A stretch of 64,000 nt of DNA. Origin: Sphingosinicella sp. (GTDB lineage Bacteria > Pseudomonadota > Alphaproteobacteria > Sphingomonadales > Sphingomonadaceae). Position numbers and translations under genes: made by a program. The first letter of the stretch is position 1, and each line of letters opens with the position of its first letter. Where the stretch lies: positions 248,001 through 312,000 of the forward strand of contig NZ_JACESP010000001.1 of assembly GCF_013911755.1 (NCBI RefSeq). Direction: 5' to 3'. Shown piece after piece: positions 18,100 through 26,429 of this stretch. The notes beneath the pieces are model-generated. The model made no database searches, was not told the origin of the DNA, and saw only the letters and a list, made by a program, of their open reading frames with translations.

Positions 18100-18560
18100 T
18101 GACGAAGCCCGGTTCGAAGGCCCCCGCCTTCACGCTCGACAGCGAAGACGGCCCGCTGTCCCTGAAGGATTTCGCGGGCAAGAAGCTCGTGCTCTATTTC
18201 TATCCCAAGGACGACACGACCGGCTGCACGCGCGAAGCGATCGACTTCACGGGGCTTCTGCCGCAATTCGATAAGGCGGATACCGCCGTGCTCGGCGTTT
18301 CGAAGGACACGGTCGCGAAACACGGGAAGTTCCGCGCGAAGCATAATCTTGGCGTCAAACTCGGCTCCGATCCCGACGCGAAGACCATCGAGGCCTACGG
18401 TGTCTGGGTCGAAAAGACGCTCTATGGCCGCAAATACATGGGCATCGAACGCGCCACGTTCCTGATCGGCCGCGACGGCAAGATCGCCGAGGTGTGGCAC
18501 AATGTGAAGGTACCGGGCCACGCCGAAGCCGTGCTGAAGGCGGTGCAGACGCTTGGCTGA
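18096..18560 (+). CDS. bcp: Thiol peroxidase of the BCP/PrxQ family, single-Cys type
   Basis: The 154-residue peroxiredoxin reduces hydrogen and organic peroxides. The peroxidatic Cys is in YPKDDTTGCTREAIDF. The resolving Cys usually found five residues later is replaced (REAIDF), and the protein contains no other cysteine, so it must work as a 1-Cys enzyme reduced by an external thiol. It overlaps glnE by 4 bases and the following ferritin-like gene by 8 bases. Confidence 0.92.
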   Translation: MMTKPGSKAPAFTLDSEDGPLSLKDFAGKKLVLYFYPKDDTTGCTREAIDFTGLLPQFDKADTAVLGVSKDTVAKHGKFRAKHNLGVKLGSDPDAKTIEAYGVWVEKTLYGRKYMGIERATFLIGRDGKIAEVWHNVKVPGHAEAVLKAVQTLG

Positions 18561-19350
18561 CACAATCGGCGCGGCGGCCGCCGAGGTTCTGCTGACGGCC
18601 GATCCGGTGGAGAAGTCGGGGCTTTCACGGCACCACGCCGCGCGCTGGCGCGCGGGTGAACTTGGAGCCCTCTATGACGTGCCGATGCCGGACCGGCCCG
18701 CCCGGCCTCCGCGCCCCGAATTGCTGCCGCCGTCACGGATGCCGAAGCGGGGCAGGGCAGGATCCGAGCGCAGCCGGATCGCGCTGCTCCACGCGCTCGC
18801 ACACATCGAGTTCAACGCCATCGACCTCGCGTGGGATGCGGCGGGGCGTTTCGGCGGTGCCATGCCGCAGGCGTTCACCGACGACTGGGTGGCTGTGGCC
18901 GATGACGAGGCGCGGCACTTCATGCTGCTTGCCGATCGCCTTGCAGAACTGGGCGCGGCCTACGGTGATCTCCCCGCGCACGACGGTCTGTGGGAAGCCG
19001 CGATGTCGACTGCCGATGACCTGCTCGCTCGGCTCGCCGTGGTTCCGCAGGTGCTCGAAGCGCGCGGGCTCGATGTCACTCCCGCGACCGAATCACGGCT
19101 TCGCGCGGCTGGCGATAAGCTCAGCGCCGATGTTCTGAACACAATCTACCGCGATGAAATCGTTCATGTTTCGATAGGGAATCGCTGGTTTCGACACCTT
19201 TGCGACGAACTGCGAATCGAAGCCGCCCCAACGTTCCAGCGCCTTGTCGGTTCCCGATTCAAAGGTGCGTTGAAACGCCCCTTCAACGACTCGGCGCGAA
19301 TCGAGGCCGGTCTGACGCCGGCATTTTATGATTCACTTGCAAGCCCTTAG
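18553..19350 (+). CDS. DUF455 family ferritin-like protein
   Basis: The 265-residue protein has the DUF455 layout: an N-terminal PxRP-rich segment (MPDRPARPPRPELLPP) followed by a four-helix ferritin-like domain. Carboxylate/His metal ligands are visible in ALLHALAHIEFNAIDL, VADDEARHFMLLADRL and YRDEIVHVSIG. The chemical reaction is unknown; related diiron folds include tRNA hydroxylase MiaE. Start TTG at 18553 overlaps the bcp stop. Confidence 0.85.
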   Translation: MADTIGAAAAEVLLTADPVEKSGLSRHHAARWRAGELGALYDVPMPDRPARPPRPELLPPSRMPKRGRAGSERSRIALLHALAHIEFNAIDLAWDAAGRFGGAMPQAFTDDWVAVADDEARHFMLLADRLAELGAAYGDLPAHDGLWEAAMSTADDLLARLAVVPQVLEARGLDVTPATESRLRAAGDKLSADVLNTIYRDEIVHVSIGNRWFRHLCDELRIEAAPTFQRLVGSRFKGALKRPFNDSARIEAGLTPAFYDSLASP

Positions 19351-19458
19351 GCGGCTTGTCACCTAACGCTCCGGGCTCGGAGGGCATGGGGTCCAAACAC
19401 GAGTTAGACGAATCTATTGCGCCAACATCGCGTTTGCGCAGTGCGGGGGTCTTATTTG

Positions 19459-20601
19459 GTGCTGGATATAATGAAGGTCGCATCCGGGTTTCGGGACAAG
19501 GTCGCAAAGCGGCTGCCCGAGCGGGAATTTCTCCATTACAAGCGCGATGTCGGCATGCAGGTGTACCGCCTGACGACGCGTGCGCAGGTCATCGGCCTCA
19601 CCGGCCTTGCCGCGCTGCTCACCTACACGGCGGTGGCGACGGGCGCGATGATCGGCAGCAGCACGGTCGAAGCATCTGCGGAAAACGAAGTTACTGCCAT
19701 GCGCGCCGAACTGGCAGCGCTGCGCCAGGGCGTCGCAAAAACCACGGCGCGCGTCGAGCAGCGCCAGCAATTCCTCGCCCAGCTCGTTTCGGGCAAGGCA
19801 GACCCGGCGCAGCTTGCTGCGTTGATGCCCGCGCTTGCGCCTGCCGCAGGCGTCGGCGGTTCGGCTGTCCTGAAACCGCTCGCCGAGCTCGACCGCGCGC
19901 AGCTTGCGCTCGCTGATCACGCCCGCACGGCTGCCGAGGCCCGCTTCGAGACATCGAGCGCGCTCATTCGCCGTCTGGGTCTTCAGCCGGCGCGCTTTCT
20001 AAAACAGTCGACTTTCGGCATGGGCGGCCCGGAAGAGACGGCGGATTCGCCGCTGGCGGGCGCAGAGCCGCAGTTCAAGGCGCTGTTCGTCAGCTGGCAG
20101 AAGCTTGACCTGCTCGAAAAGGGCATGAGCGCCATTCCGTCGCTGAAGCCGGTGAAGGCCTACACCTACACCTCGGGTTACGGCGTCCGCTATGATCCGT
20201 TCACGGGCGACACCGCGATGCACAAGGGCGTCGACCTTGCCGGCCCGGTCGGCGAACCGATCCACGCGGCTGCGGACGGCGTTGTCGTCGATGCGCGCTA
20301 TCATCCGGGCGGTTACGGCAAATATGTCGAGATCGACCACGGCGCCGGCATCGTCACGCGCTATGGCCACATGTCGCGTCTCGACGTGAAAAAGGGCGAC
20401 CGCATCGCTCGCGGCGAACTGATCGGCGGCATGGGCTCGACGGGCCGTTCCACGGGCAGCCACCTTCACTACGAGGTGCTGATCGATGGGCGCCAGGTCA
20501 ACCCGATGCCGTTCCTCGAAGCCGGCGACCGGGTGCTCGCCGCGCAGCAGAGCGCGGGAGCCATCGCGGTCGGCGGTCCGGCCGAGCCGACCGGGAACTG
20601 A
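19459..20601 (+). CDS. M23 family metallopeptidase (peptidoglycan endopeptidase)
   Basis: The protein (about 380 residues) has an N-terminal cytoplasmic stretch, one membrane helix near residues 45-65 (IGLTGLAALLTYTAVATG), a coiled-coil region (AENEVTAMRAELAALRQG) and a C-terminal LytM/M23 domain. Zinc ligands are seen in MHKGVDLAGPVG (H and D) and GSHLHYEVLIDGRQVNP (HxH). It probably cuts peptide cross-links in the wall. Start choice is uncertain: the GTG at 19459 has CGGGGGT 8 bases upstream, the ATG at 19471 lies in the same frame with a weak site. Confidence 0.88.
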   Translation: MLDIMKVASGFRDKVAKRLPEREFLHYKRDVGMQVYRLTTRAQVIGLTGLAALLTYTAVATGAMIGSSTVEASAENEVTAMRAELAALRQGVAKTTARVEQRQQFLAQLVSGKADPAQLAALMPALAPAAGVGGSAVLKPLAELDRAQLALADHARTAAEARFETSSALIRRLGLQPARFLKQSTFGMGGPEETADSPLAGAEPQFKALFVSWQKLDLLEKGMSAIPSLKPVKAYTYTSGYGVRYDPFTGDTAMHKGVDLAGPVGEPIHAAADGVVVDARYHPGGYGKYVEIDHGAGIVTRYGHMSRLDVKKGDRIARGELIGGMGSTGRSTGSHLHYEVLIDGRQVNPMPFLEAGDRVLAAQQSAGAIAVGGPAEPTGN

Positions 20602-20669
20602 ACACCTAACCGACGTCGGTATCCACACCCGTCATTGAACTGCTCACAGCAAACCCCTATCTCTGCGGC

Positions 20670-20999
20670 ATGAGCGCACCTCATCTCACCGAAGCAGCCG
20701 CGGCGCGCGTTGCCGCCATCGCCACCCGGCAGGGCGGCGTGCCCGCGATCCTGCGGCTCTCCGTGGAAGGTGGCGGCTGTGCGGGATTCCAGTATCGCTT
20801 CGGCCTCGAAACCGAGATCGCGTCCGACGACCTCACCACCGAAACCGCGGGCGTGAAGCTCGTCGTCGATCCGGTAAGCCTCGATCTTCTGGAAGGTTCC
20901 GAGGTGGATTTCGTCGAAAGCCTCGGCGGCGCGTCCTTTCAGGTGCGCAACCCGAACGCCGCATCAGGATGCGGCTGCGGTACGTCCTTCTCGGTTTGA
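20670..20999 (+). CDS. erpA: Iron-sulfur cluster insertion protein ErpA
   Basis: The 109-residue A-type carrier has the three conserved cysteines that bind the transferred Fe-S cluster: one in EGGGCAGFQYRFGLE and two in the C-terminal SGCGCGTSFSV. The Asp/Glu pattern around VVDPVSLDLLEGSEVDFVE matches ErpA. It delivers clusters to apoproteins, including isoprenoid enzymes. It lies between the M23 peptidase and xth on the same strand. Confidence 0.92.
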   Translation: MSAPHLTEAAAARVAAIATRQGGVPAILRLSVEGGGCAGFQYRFGLETEIASDDLTTETAGVKLVVDPVSLDLLEGSEVDFVESLGGASFQVRNPNAASGCGCGTSFSV

Positions 21000-21030
21000 C
21001 CGGGCGCCTGCGGGACGTTAGCCCTGCGCC

Positions 21031-21801
21031 ATGCGTATCGCCACCTTCAACGTCAACGGAATCGCCGCGCGCCTGCCGCGCCTTCTTGAATGGCTGGAAA
21101 GCCGAAAGCCGGACGTCGCCTGCCTGCAGGAAGTTAAGTGCATCGACGAGCGCTTCCCGGCGGCGGATATAGAGGCGCTCGGCTATCACGTTCTCGTGCA
21201 CGGTCAGAAGAGCTTCAACGGCGTTGCGATCCTCAGCCGCGAGCCTGCGACCGAAGTGCAGCGTGGGCTTCCGGGTGACGATACCGATGAGCAGGCGCGC
21301 TACCTCGAAGCCGATGTAAACGGTGTTCGCATCGCTTCGATCTACCTGCCCAACGGCAATCCGCAGCCGGGGCCGAAGTTCGATTACAAGCTCGGCTGGA
21401 TGAAGCGACTGGAAGCGCGCGCCGCGCTGCTGCTTGCCTCCGAAACGCCCGCGGTGCTTGCCGGCGACTACAATGTCGCGCCGGAAGATCGCGACGTGTT
21501 CAGTATGCAGGTGATGGCGAACGATGCGCTCGTGCAGCCCGAATCCCGCGCCGCGCTGCGCCGGATCATCCATCAGGGCTGGACGGAGGCGCTGCGTGCC
21601 GTGCATCCGGCGGACGATCATCTCTATACGTTTTGGGACTATCAGGCGGGCTGCTGGCCGCGGAATGCGGGCCTGCGCATCGACCACTTCCTGCTTTGCC
21701 CGCGCGTTGCGGACCGGCTGACGAATGCGACCGTGGACCGCGAGGCGCGGGGGGCGGAGAAGGCCTCCGACCACGCACCGGTCTGGATCGATATCGTCTA
21801 G
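21031..21801 (+). CDS. xth: Exodeoxyribonuclease III
   Basis: The 256-residue AP endonuclease/3' exonuclease acts in base excision repair. Motifs in order: ATFNVNGIAARLP (Asn), CLQEVKCIDERFP (catalytic Glu), the YLPNGNPQPGPKFDYKLGWM loop, LAGDYNVAPEDRDV (Asp/Asn), and SDHAPVWIDIV at the end (Asp-His). Starts 31 bases after erpA. It overlaps the convergent ceramide synthase candidate by 4 bases. Confidence 0.95.
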   Translation: MRIATFNVNGIAARLPRLLEWLESRKPDVACLQEVKCIDERFPAADIEALGYHVLVHGQKSFNGVAILSREPATEVQRGLPGDDTDEQARYLEADVNGVRIASIYLPNGNPQPGPKFDYKLGWMKRLEARAALLLASETPAVLAGDYNVAPEDRDVFSMQVMANDALVQPESRAALRRIIHQGWTEALRAVHPADDHLYTFWDYQAGCWPRNAGLRIDHFLLCPRVADRLTNATVDREARGAEKASDHAPVWIDIV

Positions 21802-22943
21802 AGCGCCTTTTCGTAGACCCGGTAGGTTTTCGTGATCTTTGATTCGATGATTTCGGCGATCGACTTCATCGGGCCGTTGTCATCGAGCACCCAGCCAAGT
21901 TCGCCCTGCGTCGCGCCGTAAACGCCGACGGCCGCGCGGCGGATATGCTCGACCATCATCAGCGCCATGAAGCTGGCGAGGCGGCTGCCCTGCATCGATT
22001 TGCGCACCCCCATCAGCGGCACGCGCATACGGCGGACCTTCGGCGCGCGCAGCCGCCAGAGCAGCTTCGCCCAGCCGAATGGCAGCAGCTTGCCGTCGAG
22101 GTCGGCGGTCATCTCGTTGACGTCGGGCAGCGTAATCATGAACGCGACCGGCTCGCCGTCCACCTCGCAGATGCGGATCAGGTCTTCAAAGACGATCGGC
22201 TTCAGCTTCTTGCCGACATACGCCACTTCCGAAGGCGTAAGCGGGATGAATCCCCAGTTATCGGACCACGCGTCGTTCAGAATATCGAGGATCAGCGCGG
22301 CTTCGGAATCGAAACGCGACTTGTCGACATTGCGCATATGGATGCGGCTGGATTTCTCGGCGGCTGCAACGATCCGGTTGAACGCAGGCGGGAAACCGGT
22401 CGCGATCGGCAGTTCGTAGGTGTGCAGATCCTTGATGCCGGCATAGCCGCGCCCTTCGATCAGCGCTTCGTAATAGGGCAGATGGTGGCCCATCATCACG
22501 GTGGGCGGCAGTTCGAAGCCGCTGACGAGAAGGCCGGGCTCGTCCCAGATCGAAAGGCTGAACGGTCCGAGCGACCGTGTCATACCCTTGGCCTTCAGCC
22601 AGGCCTCTGCTGTGTCCAGAAGCGCCATGGCAACCGCCGGATCGTCGACGCATTCGAACATGCCGAATTGGCCCGTGCCCGCGCCCATGTGCTGAAGCAC
22701 CAGCTGGTCGACCTGCGCGGAGATGCGCCCGACGGGCTTTCCGTCCCGCCATGCCAGCCAGAAGGCGGCCTCGGCGTGTTCGAACCAGGGGTTGCTCTTC
22801 GCGCCGCCGATCAGCCCGGCGACTTCCGATTTCAGCGGCGGCACCCAAGCCGGATCGCGCGCGTAGAGCGCCCACGGCAGGTCGATGAACGTTTTGCGGT
22901 CGGCCGCGCCCGCGACCGGCCGGATCTCGATGCCGCCCCCCAT
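21798..22943 (-). CDS. GNAT-like N-acyltransferase, candidate bacterial ceramide synthase (bCerS)
   Basis: The 381-residue protein looks like a tandem GNAT-fold acyltransferase: IEIRPVAGAADRKTFIDLPW at the start, an acetyltransferase-like core (AFWLAWRDGKPVGRISAQVD), and a second half with RICEVDGEPVAFMITLPDVN. No signal peptide. Proteins of this type are often labelled only as hypothetical acetyltransferases. In Caulobacter the enzyme that N-acylates 3-ketosphinganine (bCerS) is a GNAT-type protein in the spt cluster; the same neighbours occur here (hydroxylase, LptFG, SPT, reductase), so I infer that role. The position just downstream of the hydroxylase gene (8 bases) supports one operon. 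The assignment needs a direct comparison. Confidence 0.6.
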   Translation of the reverse strand: MGGGIEIRPVAGAADRKTFIDLPWALYARDPAWVPPLKSEVAGLIGGAKSNPWFEHAEAAFWLAWRDGKPVGRISAQVDQLVLQHMGAGTGQFGMFECVDDPAVAMALLDTAEAWLKAKGMTRSLGPFSLSIWDEPGLLVSGFELPPTVMMGHHLPYYEALIEGRGYAGIKDLHTYELPIATGFPPAFNRIVAAAEKSSRIHMRNVDKSRFDSEAALILDILNDAWSDNWGFIPLTPSEVAYVGKKLKPIVFEDLIRICEVDGEPVAFMITLPDVNEMTADLDGKLLPFGWAKLLWRLRAPKVRRMRVPLMGVRKSMQGSRLASFMALMMVEHIRRAAVGVYGATQGELGWVLDDNGPMKSIAEIIESKITKTYRVYEKAL

Positions 22944-22951
22944 GCCGAGAA

Positions 22952-23725
22952 TCAGGCCGCTTTTTTCATGCGCTGGCGGGGATGGCCTTCAGCGACGCCG
23001 CCGGACATCGAGGCTACCCACGGCCATTTCTCTGCGGCCTCTGGCGTGTAGCCGAGGTTGAACACCGTCTCGCTCTTCTCCGGGCGTTCGGCGCGCTGGT
23101 AGTAAGTGCCAAGCAGCTTGTCCCACATGAAGCTGGTGATGCCGAAATTGCCATCCTCGTCATGGAAGTGGTGTTCCATGTGACGCGTCTTCATCTCGAC
23201 CAGCCACGGCGACTTCGGCTTGTAGGAGAGATGCTGGATGCAGTGGCAGAATTCGTAGAAGCAGGTGGTGAGCAGGCCCGCGCCGAAGCCCCAGGCCGCG
23301 CCGCCGATGCCGCCGATCGCGTAGCCGACCGGGATGGTGACGATCGCGATGGTCGGCAGCGTCGTGTAGAGCGCGCCGAACAGCACCTCGAGGTGGTTCG
23401 GGTCCTGGTGGTGATCGTAATGAATGCGCTTCCACGTCCGCGCCGTCAGCGGTGACTTGAACATCCAGCGGCTGTGGAGGACGTAGCGGTGCAGCAGGAA
23501 CCACGCCAGCGGATAGGCCGCGACGGCGATGGCGACGGAGGCCGCGCCGCGCAGCAGCGTCGTGGGATAGGCATAAGCGACATAGGCGCAAGCCACCGTC
23601 AGCAGCAGATACGCCTGAATGGCGTAATACTGGAAATAGGCGACGACGAGCTCGCGGAACGTCATCTTCGACAGGTTGTGGCTCTTGCTCCACATGCCGA
23701 GCCGATAGCCCTTGAGCATCTGCAT
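22952..23725 (-). CDS. Membrane fatty acid hydroxylase superfamily protein
   Basis: The 257-residue membrane protein belongs to the sterol desaturase/fatty acid hydroxylase superfamily. The di-iron histidine clusters are HRYVLH (HxxxH), HYDHHQDPNH (HxxHH) and HMEHHFH (HxxHH-like), placed between hydrophobic helices. Sphingomonad sphingolipids typically carry a 2-hydroxy acyl chain, so alpha-hydroxylation of the ceramide acyl group is a good guess; hydroxylation of the base cannot be excluded. The ATG at 23725 has GAGG 8 bases upstream. A long upstream extension in the same frame is a shadow of the flippase gene. Confidence 0.82.
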   Translation of the reverse strand: MQMLKGYRLGMWSKSHNLSKMTFRELVVAYFQYYAIQAYLLLTVACAYVAYAYPTTLLRGAASVAIAVAAYPLAWFLLHRYVLHSRWMFKSPLTARTWKRIHYDHHQDPNHLEVLFGALYTTLPTIAIVTIPVGYAIGGIGGAAWGFGAGLLTTCFYEFCHCIQHLSYKPKSPWLVEMKTRHMEHHFHDEDGNFGITSFMWDKLLGTYYQRAERPEKSETVFNLGYTPEAAEKWPWVASMSGGVAEGHPRQRMKKAA

Positions 23726-23799
23726 GGTACGGACCTCTGAGATTCGGGCGGCATTGCCGCAAACTACGGGGATCTTAATCCCGCCCCAATGCGGCAACT

Positions 23800-25329
23800 T
23801 TACGACGACGGCGTGGCGGGAGCCAGACCGATGCGCGCGCCGAGGCTGCCGAGCGCGCCGCGATCGGAGCGGGCGAGCCCGAAACGCAGGCCGAGCCAGA
23901 TGACGCCCAGCATCAGCGCGAACATCGCGGGCAGCTCGATATAGAAGCGTGCGTGGGCGAGCCCGAGATCGGCGACCATGAGGATCGCCGCGCCCGCAAG
24001 CCCGAGGCCGACGCAGAGCAGGAAACGCCAGCCGAACGGCCGGAAACCGTGCGCGATGGTAAGCTCGGCGAGCGGCAGAAAGGCGTTGGAAACGCTTGCC
24101 GCCGCGACCGCCCACGCCATGCCGACGGCGCCGTCGATGGGTACGCGCCACCACGTAACTGCGGCCCACACGCCGATGGTAAGCACGCCGTTCAGCGTCG
24201 GCAGCAGGCGGTGGCCGATCATCTCGATCACCGGACGGGCCGGGCCGATCGCGGTTTCGATGGCGCGCCCCAGAACGAGCACGACAAGCACCGGCAGCGC
24301 GGCGACAGCGTCCGGCGTGAACAGCCACAGGATGCGGTCGCCGATCAGGCACAGGAACGCGGCCATCGGCAGCACGACCACGGTCGAAAGCCGCGTCGCG
24401 AAGGCGTAGAGCGGCTCGATGGCGAGGCGGTTGACGGCGGCCTGCGCGGCGGTAAGCGGCGCCAGCACATACTGGAACACCTGCTGGAGCAGCTGCGGGA
24501 TCGTCGCCACCTTGCGCGCGATGCCGTAAAGGCCCGAGGCGACGGCGCCCGCGTTGCCCGGAATGAGCGCGTTGATGACGAGCGGCGGCAGGTCGATCAG
24601 CACGCGGTAGACGACGTTGATCGGCAGCAAGCTGATGCCGGTGACGAAGACATGCCGCGAAATTCGCCTGTCGAACGGTGTGTGCCACATGGCGCGGACA
24701 TCGTAGTAGCGGGCGAGCAGGCGCACGGCGAGGATCGCAGTGACGAACAGCGACGCTGTGTGCGCGGTGACGAGCGCGAGCGTGTCCCACCCCGCGAGGA
24801 ACAGGCCGAAGGCGAGCACGAGGCGCACGCACTGCTCCCAGAATAGCCGCAGCCGCACCTCGGGGCCGAACGCGCGCCGCGCGCGGGCCGCTGCCGTCAC
24901 CAGCTCGATGAACGACCACAAAGGCAAGCCGGGCGCGAAGATCAGGATGGCAAGGCGCATGTCCGCCGCTTCGCGCGGGCCGGCGTTGACGAGGGCCGCC
25001 AGATCGCCCGCGAAGACCATCACGAGCGCGGCGACGATGATGCTCGGCACGACGCCGAGCAGAAGTGCCGCCTTCAGCGCGGCGAGCACGTCGCGCTCGC
25101 TCCGCGACTGCGGGATCACGCGCTGCAGCGCGCGCGTGATGGCAAGGTCTGCGACGTTGGAAACGGTGTTCACCGCCGCCCAGAGCACGGTGTAGACACC
25201 GTACACCGCGATGCCGAACATCCAGACGTAGGCGGGCTGCGACACCACCTCGACAAGCGCGCCGAGACGCGACAACGCTACGACGCCCGCGCCCTTGGCG
25301 ACGTCAGACTTTCCAACGGCGGTGTTCAT
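23800..25329 (-). CDS. Lipopolysaccharide/oligosaccharide flippase-like membrane transporter
   Basis: The 509-residue protein has about 12-14 hydrophobic helices and the look of a Wzx/MurJ-type MOP exporter (VVALSRLGALVEVVSQPAYV, LPINVVYRVLIDLPPLVINA). Its ATG overlaps the lptG stop by 4 bases, so it belongs to the same leftward operon as LptFG and the sphingolipid genes. I infer flipping of a lipid-linked sugar or (glyco)sphingolipid across the inner membrane. No glycosyltransferase is visible in the island. Confidence 0.72.
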   Translation of the reverse strand: MNTAVGKSDVAKGAGVVALSRLGALVEVVSQPAYVWMFGIAVYGVYTVLWAAVNTVSNVADLAITRALQRVIPQSRSERDVLAALKAALLLGVVPSIIVAALVMVFAGDLAALVNAGPREAADMRLAILIFAPGLPLWSFIELVTAAARARRAFGPEVRLRLFWEQCVRLVLAFGLFLAGWDTLALVTAHTASLFVTAILAVRLLARYYDVRAMWHTPFDRRISRHVFVTGISLLPINVVYRVLIDLPPLVINALIPGNAGAVASGLYGIARKVATIPQLLQQVFQYVLAPLTAAQAAVNRLAIEPLYAFATRLSTVVVLPMAAFLCLIGDRILWLFTPDAVAALPVLVVLVLGRAIETAIGPARPVIEMIGHRLLPTLNGVLTIGVWAAVTWWRVPIDGAVGMAWAVAAASVSNAFLPLAELTIAHGFRPFGWRFLLCVGLGLAGAAILMVADLGLAHARFYIELPAMFALMLGVIWLGLRFGLARSDRGALGSLGARIGLAPATPSS

Positions 25330-26429
25330 TCCTCGGTCCGGAACAGCACCGCTTCGCCGACGAGGAAGAACAGCAGGAACGGCGCCCAGCCCGCTGCCAA
25401 GGGCGGAACGGAGCCGAACTCGCCCATCGCCACCATGAAGTTGTCGGCCACGAAATAGGCAAAGCCCAGCACCATGCCGACGACCGCGCGTGCGAACAGC
25501 CTCCCTGAGCGGGCGAGTCCGAAGGCGGTCACCGCGCCGAGCAACGGCATCAGCACGGCGGAAAGCGGCAGCGAGACCTTGTGGTAGAGCGCGACGCGCA
25601 GCGAATCCGTACTGCGCCCGACGGATTCGAGCAGGCGCGTCTGTTTCCAGAGGTCGACGATATTCGTTCGGTCGGGGTCGGGCGCACGCATCGTGAAGCG
25701 GTCGGGCTCGATACCCGCCCCGAGCCGCATCTGCGGCGCGTGCGAAAGCGCGCCCGTGCGCACGGTGAAGATACGGACGTTCTCGAGCTGCCAGGCGTTG
25801 CGGTCCGGGCGGGCGCTTGCGGCGTTGATGATCTGGCGCAGGCGGCTACCGTCGCGGCGGTCGACGCGCACGCCATGAAGCACGGTCGACGCGCCGCTTC
25901 CGGTCACGCTGTCGGCATGGATGATCTCGCGCCCCTCGCGCACCCACACGTCGGTGAGCGGATTGGTGTCGATTTTTGCGTCGCGCCGGTATTCGGCCTT
26001 TTCCCACGCGATGAGTTCCGCATTCGTGCGCACCAGCACCATCTCGTTGAACGCGAAGTGAAACAGCGAGACGCTGAGCGCCGCCGCCATCATCGGGTAG
26101 AGGATTTGATGCGCGGAAAGTCCTGCCGCGCGGAAGATCGTCACCTCGCTGTTCTGGCTTAGCGTCGCCATCGTCACGAGCGCGCCGAGCAGCACGGAGA
26201 AGGGCAGGAACTGCGAGATGAGCTGCGGAACGCGAAGCTGCACGTAGCGCAGCAGCTCGGCGTTGCCGTTGCCGTCGATGGCAAGGATCTTGTTCGATTC
26301 CGTCAGCAGGTCGAGCGTCTGCAATATGGCGACGAGGCCGATCGCGAAGGCGAGCGTTCGCAGCATGAACATGCGCGCCGTGTAAGTCGCGATGGTGCGA
26401 GAGGGCCAGAATGTCAGCGCGCTGCTCAT
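25326..26429 (-). CDS. lptG: LptG-type permease, sphingolipid-island paralog
   Basis: The 367-residue protein has the LptF/LptG permease layout: three N-terminal membrane helices (TIATYTARMFMLRTLAFAIG), the coupling segment FSVLLGALVTMATLSQNSEV that meets the LptB ATPase, a periplasmic beta-jellyroll (about 120-260) and three C-terminal helices (LPLSAVLMPLLGAVTAFGLA). LptFG with LptB moves lipopolysaccharide from the inner membrane. Here it sits in a sphingolipid operon. Whether it is the genome's only LptG or a dedicated second copy cannot be seen. It overlaps lptF and the flippase gene by 4 bases each. Confidence 0.85.
   Translation of the reverse strand: MSSALTFWPSRTIATYTARMFMLRTLAFAIGLVAILQTLDLLTESNKILAIDGNGNAELLRYVQLRVPQLISQFLPFSVLLGALVTMATLSQNSEVTIFRAAGLSAHQILYPMMAAALSVSLFHFAFNEMVLVRTNAELIAWEKAEYRRDAKIDTNPLTDVWVREGREIIHADSVTGSGASTVLHGVRVDRRDGSRLRQIINAASARPDRNAWQLENVRIFTVRTGALSHAPQMRLGAGIEPDRFTMRAPDPDRTNIVDLWKQTRLLESVGRSTDSLRVALYHKVSLPLSAVLMPLLGAVTAFGLARSGRLFARAVVGMVLGFAYFVADNFMVAMGEFGSVPPLAAGWAPFLLFFLVGEAVLFRTEE

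Noticed and set aside
23726-24919. Long N-terminal extension of the fatty acid hydroxylase frame
   Set aside because: The extension is antisense-frame shadow of the flippase gene; homology begins at the ATG at 23725, which has a ribosome site.
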